Of a stretch of DNA of 64,000 nt, positions 21,701-33,700 are shown in pieces. The translations under genes were made by a program, and so were the position numbers. The stretch spans positions 7,564,001 to 7,628,000 of the forward strand of contig JAKSXM010000132.1 of NCBI GenBank assembly GCA_022575985.1, in the 5' to 3' direction. The notes under the pieces were generated by a model. That model ran no database searches. It saw only the letters and a program-made list of their open reading frames with translations, and had not been told where the DNA came from. The stretch comes from Anagrus nilaparvatae (taxonomy: Eukaryota; Arthropoda; Insecta; Hymenoptera; Mymaridae). How positions within the stretch are numbered: the first letter of the stretch is position 1; each line of letters opens with the position of its first letter.

Positions 21701-24700
21701 TAAAGCTCGTAGTAAAACCATATAAAAGAAAATAATAAAGTACAAAAAAAAAAGAATTCTAATGGTTCCCATTGTATCCCATAATATAAGAAAATATCTT
21801 TTTCTCTTGTTTTTTTTCATTTTTGTAAAAAAATTTTTTATTATTATTATACGTTCTATATATTTTTTTCATTTATAGCAAGAAAAGCAGAAATGAACGC
21901 AGCTGCTGATGCTATGTTAGAAAAAGCAAGTGCTTGGTTATGGAGTCAAAGAGATAAAGATGCTGGTTGGGGTAACGAAAGTCATAGAGTACTTTTGGCT
22001 TTAAGGTTAGGAAATCTTTCAAGGGAAGAAAATTTTATACCATCACCAGCAAGTTTAGAAATGCAGTTAAGCAGCAAACAATTGGAACTTGAATTGGTAT
22101 TACTATTGTGGAGGTGAATATAATACTTTTTTTGTCTTTTAGTATTTTATCTTTTACTTTTGTTGTAACTTTCAGAAACTTGTATTTTTTTGTTTTTACT
22201 TTCTAAGAAATTTTAAAATTTATTCAATGAGAAAACGATTTTATATTGAATTTAATTACTACAAGTCACTAAGGTTTCTTGCATTTTATTTGAAAGGCTC
22301 GGGAGAACAATGTTACTTAACAAATTATATAACCCAGTTTAGCAGGGTTATTCAATATTTTTAATGCATTGGTTGAAATTTGTCGGATTCCTTTTGATTA
22401 AACTCTACGATATTGTCAATTACTTTTAGGTCTTTATCGGTAAACATAAGTTTTACAAAATTCTAATTTTCATTGTTTTTTACGTAAAATAAAAATGAGT
22501 TGGGTGTATGCTACCATAAACGTAAAATATTGAAAATTCTGTGGCATCGTAATTCAAGGAAATCTATTTAATTAGAAGGGATTCGACAAACTATTATGGA
22601 ATTACAAGTTTACTTTCTCGCAATAATGGTCATCAATATTACTGCTTTTAAATTCATACATAATACAGTACCTTATACGTTAGTTGGTTCTAAAGATTTT
22701 CCTTGGGGAAAACTCAAGTGTAACTAGGGGACGGAATAATTTTTTTTTATTAACACCCTAATATAGATTGTTTACGGTATTAATTACAAATGAGCTAGGG
22801 GGCAGGATGGTTACCAAATCCCAAATTCCCTTGTATTGATAGACCAAGGGATTAATATTAAATTCATTTCAGGACAGAGAGAAACCAAGTCTCAAGGAAA
22901 TTGCCTCCCTCAAATTTTATTTTTATGATGATTTTAAGGGGACATACAACTCTTAAAATGCGTAAAAACAAATTTAAGCAACGATTACGAATCTATATAA
23001 AATTTTTTTAAAATTTCATACAAAAACGAACTTCTAATCTTTCTCAGTCATAAACTTAGGTGTTATCCTCATACATACTTTAAAGTACTCAAAACATGTT
23101 ATAAAACTAACACAATCTGTTCATTATGCATTATATCTTCTTTGCACTAAAGTTCGTTATCTGACATTTGAATTACGTAAGTCTCTTCTTTCTTCTTCAC
23201 TGTTATTACCTTATTTAGATTACCGTTGTCTTATTTATTACGATCAAGATACTACCTTAATGTTGAAAATTCATAGATTATTAAATATGATTTTAAGTTT
23301 TGTCTTTAACTTGAAAAGATACAATCAAGCATCGACTACTAATTGACTAAAATTGCAAGACTGGTTGATAGTCTCAAATCGTAGATTGTAGTTTAAGCTA
23401 TTATACACTGTAAAAAGTAACTTTCTTAGATTTACAAAAAAAAATAGAATTTTTTCGAAAAATTAGCGAATTTTCAAAAAATGTTGTAAATATTCGATAA
23501 AAATCGTAAATTTACTAAAGGCTATGCCCGGATCTATATAGTGAATCGGCCCACGAAAGATATTTAAAAACTAATTGTATTAGGTCAAAGTACACCTAAA
23601 AAAAATAGGATCCTGAAGTTTTCAGACCCCCAGATGCCTTCAGCTCTGATTGGCAGCCTATTAATGACAAAAAAAAAGTACATTTTTAACGACTTTTTAG
23701 TCATCTTTCTGATACTCCCGTGGTAAAACGATTCTGTCAAAATGATCTTGCGGCCTCTCATTCAAAAGGTTAGACCATATATTTTCAGATAAAATTACTT
23801 TTGAAAGTGATTTTAGTGCATCCTTTTGATTGGTAGACCATAAACCGTCCAAAATAAATTTTTTTTCTTCTTAAATTTCAACTTTGGCTGCGATTTAAAA
23901 AAAATTAAGAGATATGCCCATTCTATTTTTTTTTTTTAATAATGAAAAATAAAACAAATTTTCATTTGCGACCATCCGCGCTCAAAAATATTTGGGGCAA
24001 CATGGTCAAATACTTAAAAAACTGAAATAACTTTTGTTTTTAATTTTGCGATTTTTCGAAAAAGGACCCCGCACAAATGAATAGGAAATGGCCGTTCGAT
24101 CAAATTAGGTGAATTTTTTGTATGTTTTAGATTTTATTATCCTGAAAAAATGTCTCCGTGGACGCAAAGCTTCCAAGTCTCAACTTTGGCTGCTACGGAG
24201 CTTGAAAGCTTCATAGCACTATTACACAGGCACCCAAAAAAAAAAAATCATGTACCAGAGGGTAGCCCCCTGGGATGGGAGTTTTTGGTGGTGCTATAAC
24301 CGAATATGGCCATAGAAATGCAATAAAACTAGCCAATTTGTTCCCAGCGCCCCCATAAGCCTCCCAAAGGAGTGAAAAATTTTTTTTTTCGAAAAATGAA
24401 AATTGAACTATATACTCATGTTTTTTGAGATGCTTATACCAAAAATGTATACAAAAAATGTTTTTTACCAACATTTGGGCTTGTAGACGACCCCAGTGCC
24501 CGCATTTTTACCGCCCCCCCCCAAACGGGTAAAAATATTTTTATTACAAAAATTAAAACTTAATATGAATTCTTATATTTTTTGGGACGGTGAAACCAAA
24601 AATGAATATAAAAAATGTTTTTTACCAATGTTTGGCCCTGTAAACCGCCCCAGTGGCCCCATGCGACCCCCCCTCCCCCCAAACGAGATATAAAAGTTTT

Positions 24701-27700
24701 TATTACAAAAGCTAAAACTCAATGTGTACTGTTATGTTTTTTGAGGCGCTGAAACCAAAGATGAATTTAAAAAATGTTTTTAACTAATGCTTGGCCCTTT
24801 ACAGGACCCCAGTGCCCCTATTCACCCCCCCCCCCCTCAAACGTTTCAGTGTCCAAAAAAAAAATAAGAATACACCTTGAGTTTTAATTTTTGTTATTAA
24901 AATATTCTCAACTCGTTTGGGGGGCGGGGTGAATGGGGGCACTGGGGTTGTGTACAGGGCCAAGCAAGTGTTTTTAACCAAGTTAAAAACATATTTTATA
25001 TTCATCTTTGGTTAAATTGTCTCAAAAAACATAAGAATACACATTGAGTTTTAATGTGCCTAATAAAAATATTTTTAACTCGTTTGGGTGGGGGGTGAAT
25101 AGGGGCACTGGGTTGGCCTAGAGGACCAAGCATTGATTAAACACATTTTTTATATTTATCTTTGGTTTCAGCGCCTCAAAAAACATTACAATACACATTG
25201 AGTTTTAGTTTTTGTAATAAAACTTTTTGTATCTCGTTTTGGGGGAGGGGGTGCATGGGGCCACTTGGGTGATTTACAGGGCCAAATTTTGGTAGAAAAC
25301 ATTTTTTATGTTCATTTTTGGTTTCACCGTCTCAAAAAATATAAGAATTCATATTAATTTTTAATTTTTGTAATAAAAATATTTTTACCCGTTTTGGGGG
25401 GGGGGGGGGTATTAATCGGGGCACTGGGAACAAATTGGCTAGTTTTAATGTATTTCTATGGCCATATTCGGTTTTAGCACCACCAAAAACCCCCATACCA
25501 GGGGGTCTACCCTCTGGTACATGATTTTTTTTTTTTGGGTGCCTGTGTAATAGTGCTATGAAGCTTTCAAGCTCCGTAGCAGCCAAAGTTGAGACTTGGA
25601 AGCTTTGCGTCCACGGAGACATTTTTTCAGGATAATAAAATCTAAAACATACAAAAAATTCACCTAATTTGATCGAACGGCCATTTCCTATTCATTTGTG
25701 CGGGGTCCTTTTTCGAAAAATCGCAAAATTAAAAACAAAAGTTATTTCAGTTTTTTAAGTATTTGACCATGTTGCCCCAAATATTTTTGAGCGCGGATGG
25801 TCGCAAATGAAAATTTGTTTTATTTTTCATTATTTAAAAAAAAAAATAGAATGGGCATATCTCTTAATTTTTTTTAAATCGCAGCCAAAGTTGAAATTTA
25901 AGAAGAAAAAAAATTTATTTTGGACGGTTTATGGTGCTATTAAAATCACTTTCAAAAGTAATTTTATGTGAAAGTATATCGTCTAATCTTTCGAATGAGA
26001 GGTCGCAAGATCATTTTGACAGAATCGTTTTACCACGGGAGTATCAGAAAGACGACTAAAAAGTCGTTAAAAATGTACTTTTTTTTTTGTCATTAATAGG
26101 CTGCCAATCAGAGCTGAAGGCATCTGGGGGTCTGAAAACTTCAGGATCCTATTTTTTTTAGGTGTACTTTGACCTAATACAATTAGTTTTTAAATATCTT
26201 TCGTGGGCCGATTCACTATATAGATCCGGGCATAACCTTTAGTATATTCTCGAAAAATTCGAGAATTCTCGATTTTTTTTAATGATTTTACGAAAAAATT
26301 GTAAATTATCAATTTTTCTTGCGAATTCACAAAAAAAAAATCGAAATACTCGAATTTTTCGTTAATATTCTAAATTTAGTAAATTTACGATTTTTTTCGA
26401 ATATTTACAAATTTTTTCGAAAATTTACTAATTTTTCGAAAATGTTCTAATTTTTTTGTTAATATAAAAAAATTTACTTTTTACAGTGTACTTTTATTCA
26501 TAAATTGACTATTTGATTTATTGAGAGTTAGTTCACTTCCCATGCTTGACATTATCAGAATATCGAAAATATTCAATGCAATTACTTTATTCAAATTAGT
26601 ATCATTTTCGTAAATTTTCTTCTATTATAAAATTGAAACTTTTAGAAACTTTATTGATCATTTAATTTCTTTACAAAATTATTATTTTGCCAAGTTCTCC
26701 AACTCACATTTGGTACTATAATCTCTAACTTATAACTTTCAATAGCTAACGTTAGATTTAATAGTCATTTCAACTAGAAATTTTAGAAAATTACAAGTTT
26801 AAAATATTTTAGTTACAAAAAATATCATCAATTTTTATAACTAATTTTAAAATTAACAAAACACTTTTTAATACGCAGCATAAGCATAAAAAAGATAGGT
26901 CTTTTTATTCATGTAGACCAGCATATTCAAAGTGAATTTAATTCTTGCATAAATTGTCGTTACTTAAAAGCTTTTATTTACATTTTAAAGAAAATAAAAA
27001 AAACCCTTTTTTTAATATTAAAAAAATTTAGTATTTTAAAAAAATAAAATAATTTAATACGGCATAAAAACGTGCGTGATCTAATAAAAACGTAACTTAA
27101 AAGTAAAATTTTTCTTTAAAATAGATATATATCTTTATTTAATTGATTTTTTTATATATATTTAAAAGTACTTTAGTTTTATGAGATACTTAAAAAGATA
27201 GTACTTTCTTTTTTTATTTGAAAAATTTAAAGATTACATTATTTCGACTATCTTAATTAAAGTTTAATATTTTAAAAATTATTTTATTTATATAGAAAAG
27301 TTCCAAAATTCTATAAAAGCTTTTTGAATTATATTTTTCTTTCATTATTACGTGATTTTTTTCATTTCTTTTTTATTTTAATTTAATAATTAAAGACTTT
27401 TTTATATTAATAATTACATTTTGTATTGTGTTCTGTGAAAAAAAAAATTGTAATTAAAAATATAATTTTTATATAATATAAAAAGAAAGTATAAAAAAAG
27501 TGTATAAAAAAATAAATACAATTTTTTTTATACTTTAATACTAAAAAAGTCTTTAATCAAGAAAGAGACCAATTATTATTAGAAAAAACTTATATATATT
27601 GTATCTTTTATATGTGCTTGAAAGAGTTTTGTAATTACTTTTTATTTGTAATTAAAGATAATAATTAATATTTTTATTGATATGAGTGTATGTGAAGGTA

Positions 27701-30700
27701 ATTGAGATATGAGAGATAAATTTCATTATTTTTTTTTTTTAAGTTTTTTGAAAGCTTTAATTTACGAAAAGTATAACAAGGGGAGTTATAATTGTTTGGG
27801 GAACTGATTTTCTTCTAACTTTCAGTACAGATTGGGGTATAAGTGTCAGTTTTTAATCTCCGTAATCTCCGTAATCTCCGTAATTTTTTTATCAGTAATT
27901 CTCTTACCGCTCTAGTCAGTAAACCAAATTACCATATTTGGCCAAAAGTAACTATATCTGTGATTAAGATAGTCAATAAACTATATGTCCATTTTTGGTC
28001 AAAAATGACCGATTTTTAAATTGCTGCCAAAATTGTAATTTTTAACTAAAATGGGTTCTATAGGTCTCAAAAATGTTGTACAAGCTCCTAGTTTTCAAAA
28101 ATTTTTTACTCGTATATTTTTGATAGTTTGTTTGAAAGATATGATAATTTAAGACACCATCAATGAACGATAATTTTAAACACCATCACAAAAACAACTG
28201 AAGCAAAAGAAACGAGTAAAAATTTTTTGGAAACTTTAAGCTTGTATAACATTTTGGAGACCTATAAAACCTTTTTTCATCAAAAGTTGCAATTTTGACA
28301 TTAATTTTGAATTCGGGTATTTTGTACCGAAAATAGGAATTTGGTTTATTGACTATAACGGTAAGAGAATTACTGATGCAAAATTCTATTTTATAAGGAT
28401 TGAAAGGTGACAAACATACAAAACTTAGTCCAATTGGGATGTATTTGGTTGACTTAAAAGTTAGCAGCGTCATTTAGAAGATTTTCTAAAAAAACTTATC
28501 TTATAATAGCATAGAATCCCGCTAGGCCCAGAAGACCCAATACTAGGGTCTGGGGGATGTTCTTTCAATTACTAAAACCAGTCCTGAAAATTAGAAGCTT
28601 GGGTTCCCAAACAGTTGACAATCCCCTTGTTAGTTAAAAGAAAGAGTTCTTTGCTTGATAAATATAATGCACCATAATTCCGAGAGTTAAAAATGAATGT
28701 TACACTATTAAATTTGCAAAAAAGGGGTGTTTTTCAGATGTAAGGATCTTATATTCATTTTTAATCTTTGGAACCCTAAAATTTATAATAAGTGACCAGG
28801 AAAAAGTGAAGCGTATATCCCTAAAGGGATGTTTTTGCCAATTTAGGGGTGTTGCACTCTCAGAAAATCCTCGGAACCTAAAAATTTGTGTTAAGTGATA
28901 AAAAAAACCTATAGTAGAGAAAATTTCTTGATGGTGGGTAATCTCAACCCCTAATCCTCATTTTGACTAGAGCAGTAATACTGATGTTTATTATGACCAT
29001 ATAACGAATAAATTTTCTGTCACATGACAAAACTTAAAATAAACTTAGATTTTTTTCTGTGAAACCTTAAGGATGATAACTACCAAGCTGGGGATAATAG
29101 AAATAAGAAACTATTACTCTCTCTTTCTATCATATTTCTATAGAAGCGAGAACCTTGCGCGCGCACAACTATACGATAGCATTGTTAAATAAACAAAATT
29201 TTCGTTATAAACAAACCACCCTAGTCTAAAATAAATTGAATAATTATATTCTACGATATGTTTTTTATATGTTATAATTTTTTTATCAAAAACTGTACGC
29301 AAAAAATACTTTAATTTTTTATTGTAAAATATCGTCCCATAAGAATCACGTGTATAAGATGCTTGGAGAAGCAAAATTATTTTTAATTATTTAATAATGA
29401 AGGAGTCACCCTAGGATCTTCTAATTTTAAATATGTATTTTTTAATATGATTTCTTGTTATATACCAACTTTTATTAAAATCTATACGCAAACAAAAAAG
29501 GTGAGCAACATCCTTAAAACGATTTACGTTCGAATTACGATTTAATGACCGTTAGCGAAATTAAGATTTTAAAAAAATATACGACTGACTCAAAAATGCT
29601 ATAAATATCCTAAATAAATAACTCGAAGGAAACTAGTGTATACAAAATAACTTACACTTATATAAAAGTTGTATAATGCAACTTATTTTATACAAAAATG
29701 TAATTTTAACACTATTTAAAAATTGGTCATTTTTGACCAAAAATGGGCATATGGTTTGTTGACTATCATAGTCACAGGTTTAGTGAGAATTAAAGGTAAC
29801 TTTTTGAGAAAAAAAACGAGACCAACTGGAAAATTTTTATCAAACTTGCAAGATAGCAGTGTTATTTGAAACGTAAAAACACTATCTAAGTGCATTCAGA
29901 TATAATAGACTGATTTCTACCAATGAATTGTAACTTTGTGACCTTAATAGTTGACTCTCTCCTTGTTAGTTCGAGAAAATCATTGAATAAATTAACCGAT
30001 TAAATCAAAAGCTTACAACTAAAATTCATAGAAAACAAAATTTAAAGTTAAAATTAATCGTTCTTTTTCTTTGTAAGCAAAAATCAATAAAAAGTCGCAT
30101 TATATAAAACCACTTCAAAAAGATGAAAAAAAAATTTTTTTCTGATGATAAAGTAAAAAATAAAAAATCAAAAGAATTTATAAAATGCTAACTTTATTTT
30201 ATAAAAAAATCTCGATGTATATTTTTAAAGATTGATGTAAAGTAAATTATATATGACTTTAGTTTCTTTTCTTTTTTTTTTTAGTTAAACTTTAAGAAAC
30301 ATCAATAACGTAACTTTAAAGTTCAACTAAAAAACTTTTTATTTATACCAACTTTTTAATTTTCTGTAAATCGTTTGATTTTTCAATAGAAATTTTAGTT
30401 TACCTTTTTTTTACTTCATTTCATTTTTTTTTACTTTTGTTTTTTTTTAAGATTTAAAGTAAAATTTGTGTTTTAGCTTAGATTATCTGAACTTTTTAAA
30501 GCTTCTACTTTAAATCTTGCAAAAAAAATTTTTTTATCCTCTTATCAACAAAACTGTATGTACCCCTATATTATGTTAAGATAACATACTTTTTTAGAGA
30601 ATTTAAGTTTTTTTCCTTTTGTGTACCTAAATTTTACTTTATTTATGTTTTTTGTTAAATTTTATCGTTTGTCCTAAAAACATAAAAATAAATTATTACT

Positions 30701-33700
30701 TGAAATTATCAGCTTTAAGAAAACAAAAGATTGATTTTTATTTTTAAATTAAAAAAAAATGAAATTAGTTCAATTGATCTGTTTATATATGCAAATAGTA
30801 ATTAAAAGTCTGACGTAATTCTTGTATATATCACTTGCAGTAGTATAATTTCAAACTTAATTTAAAAAATGGAATAAAGAAAAAACTGATTGGTTTAATT
30901 TATATTAAAAAAAGTTTTCTATTAATTTGTGGGTAAAAAAATACACGGAAAATACGATTCTTGAAAAATAAAATTTTCTGATTTTGTTTTAGACGTATCT
31001 TGAATTGAAACTTATTTATCTTAGATTTGAATGTTTTTCATTTTTAACTTTCTGTATGCAAATATTTTTTTTAACTGTTTGGTAGGAGAAAAATCTAAAG
31101 TTTTATTTAGAATACTTAGGCAAAATCCAATTTTATGATAAATTTTGATCCAAAGTACAGTACACTAATTTTATAAACAACTAATTTGACTAAAAAAATA
31201 ATTGAACATTTATTCAAAACATACAATAATTTATAATTTGCATATACTTAAAATAAATTTTTATTCTTGAACATACTTTTTAAAATTTATGTATAATTTT
31301 TTTGCAAAATAATTGAAAATTAAAAATTTTAACTTCGCAATATAATGAAAAAGTATGCATAAATAATACATAATTATGCAAATGTTTGCATAACTCATGC
31401 AATATTATGCATAATTTTTTTTCTTGGATCCTTAGGAAAAAAGCTATTAAAATGGATTTTTCTATTTTTTTTGTGGCTGTTGATAGCCTTTATTAATTAA
31501 GTGACATATTAGACTTCGTTGAAAATTTTAAAGTTATTTTACTATTTTAGTAGTTAGGCTATACTACAACAAGATCAAGTCAGAAAAGTAGGTTTCTATC
31601 TTATCAACAATGAGGGGTTAAAATCTACCTTACCAGCAGTTTGTATTTTTTAATATGCATCAATTTTCAAAAAGAATATTTGAAAATTTTAAAGTCATGG
31701 TTTAAAACATAGTTTTGTATTGAGAAGAGAAAGATCAAAGTTTAGCGATTTGCGTCTTATTATTGGTTCTATAATCGTACAAAATAACATCTTTCATTTT
31801 TATGGTGATTGTATGCTAAAATTTATCGAAAAGAACGGAAAATAAAACGCGATTCGTAATAATATTCGTAATAATAATTTATTTGACTTTGGCCCTTCCC
31901 TTCTTATTGTATAATCTTCCAGATTAAAAAATTTTCATTCTCAACGAATCATAATATGAAAGATATTCTAAAAGTAAAAGTAAAAAACTTAAAAACATTA
32001 CTAGTGTCAGATTTTTAAAATTAAAATGGTTTTTGATAATAATAATATTTTATGAGAAAAAAAATTGTAAAAATTTTCAGTAAAATTTAAAAGTATAATT
32101 AAAATAGGTACAATAAAATTACTTTTATTATAAAATTAAACTTTTTAAATAAAATTAAGAAATAAAAAAATAATTTATTTTTTAATACAGACATAGAGAA
32201 ATAACATCATCTCCAATAAGACTAGCACGTTACACAATGGCATTAAATGCATTATGTATGGATCCACGTCAATTTTATGGTCATGATCTTATTGGTACAT
32301 TACAACATCATGAACCAGCAACAGATTATGAGTTTGCATTTACAACATTAGCTGCATGTAGTGCACAAGCTCACGTTAGAAAACGACAAATGAGACGTCT
32401 TTTAGATATTGCACATACTGCTGAAGATCATAATGCCGGTAAGTAATTTTTTTTTATAAAAGTAATTTTCTTTAAACGACTTTATATACGACCATTATCA
32501 TTTATTGTTTTTTACTTTTATTTTTTTAACTTGAATGGGATTTTATTGCAGTAAAAATACACTCGAATTCTATACTTGTAGAATGAAAATTAATGTTTTA
32601 AAAAGTAAAAATAAATTTTCTTGTTACAAGTGAATTTCCAACGTAATATCCTACGAGATCCTAGAATAAAATGATTTTATTCAATTACTCGAAAAGTAAT
32701 TTCCATAGATTAACATAAACACATTCAGAAAGTCCATTTAATTAAAGGATTCTAAAATTCATTCATTTTTATTCAAGCGGTCAATCCACTTTACTTAAAT
32801 TATTAACAGTTTCGAGGTACTTTACTTTTCTCAAAAAAATATTGCCACCTAAACAAGTAATTTGCTTTAGAAAACCAAATTTATCGATTAAATTTATTTA
32901 CATCACAACGTTTTAATTTAAACTTTAAAATTCAAAACTGAAACTAAACACTGTTTAAACACGAAAATTTTAAGACGGTAGTGTTTAATTGCTAATTTAA
33001 ACAATGTCAAAGTTTGCACGTAGATAAACAGATTTTTATTCTCACAGTATGATCCTAAGCAATTTCTCTTCAAGTACTACGCAATGTTTACGTTGTTAAA
33101 CATGTTTATTGATTACTAGCACAATGAAAAGCTAATTACCTTTTTGCTCTGGACAAAGTTTGAGTTTAAGAGCGAACACACTCTATGCTTCTCTTTATCC
33201 CGAAGATTAATTTTCTTTATAAAGATATTAATTAGTTTCATTTAGTCTGAGTGTACGTACTTCTTTATTTATAATTAAAATTTTTATTTTCGAGAAAATT
33301 AAGTTTTAGCATTAAAAATTTTCTTTTATTTTATTTATTTGCTATTAAATTACGTAAATTACTTTTTTTCTACGTATTTCAACAAAAACAGTATTTTTCT
33401 ATAACTGAAAACTCAAGACGTTATTTTTTTACGTAGTAAATGAAAAAAAAAACAAGATCAAACGATTTATTTTTATTAGCTATTTTACAAGAATCTCAGT
33501 CTTATAAGCAGCAGAAAAGTAATTTATATTTTTTTACGACAGAATTTTTAACAAAACTTTTTTTTTTTGTAATTTAAATAAATGTATTCAAGTGTAAAAA
33601 AGTTTCTCATTTCAAGCTGGAATCACAATTAACTTTAGAAAGTTTTGAAATTTTTATATTGAGAATAATTTCGAGACATAAAAAAAAAGCAATTTAATTA

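Noticed and set aside
24211..25622. Several Pro-rich ORFs on both strands
   Set aside because: All are translations of the poly-C/poly-G blocks and inverted arms of the foldback element; the same text appears mirrored on the other strand.
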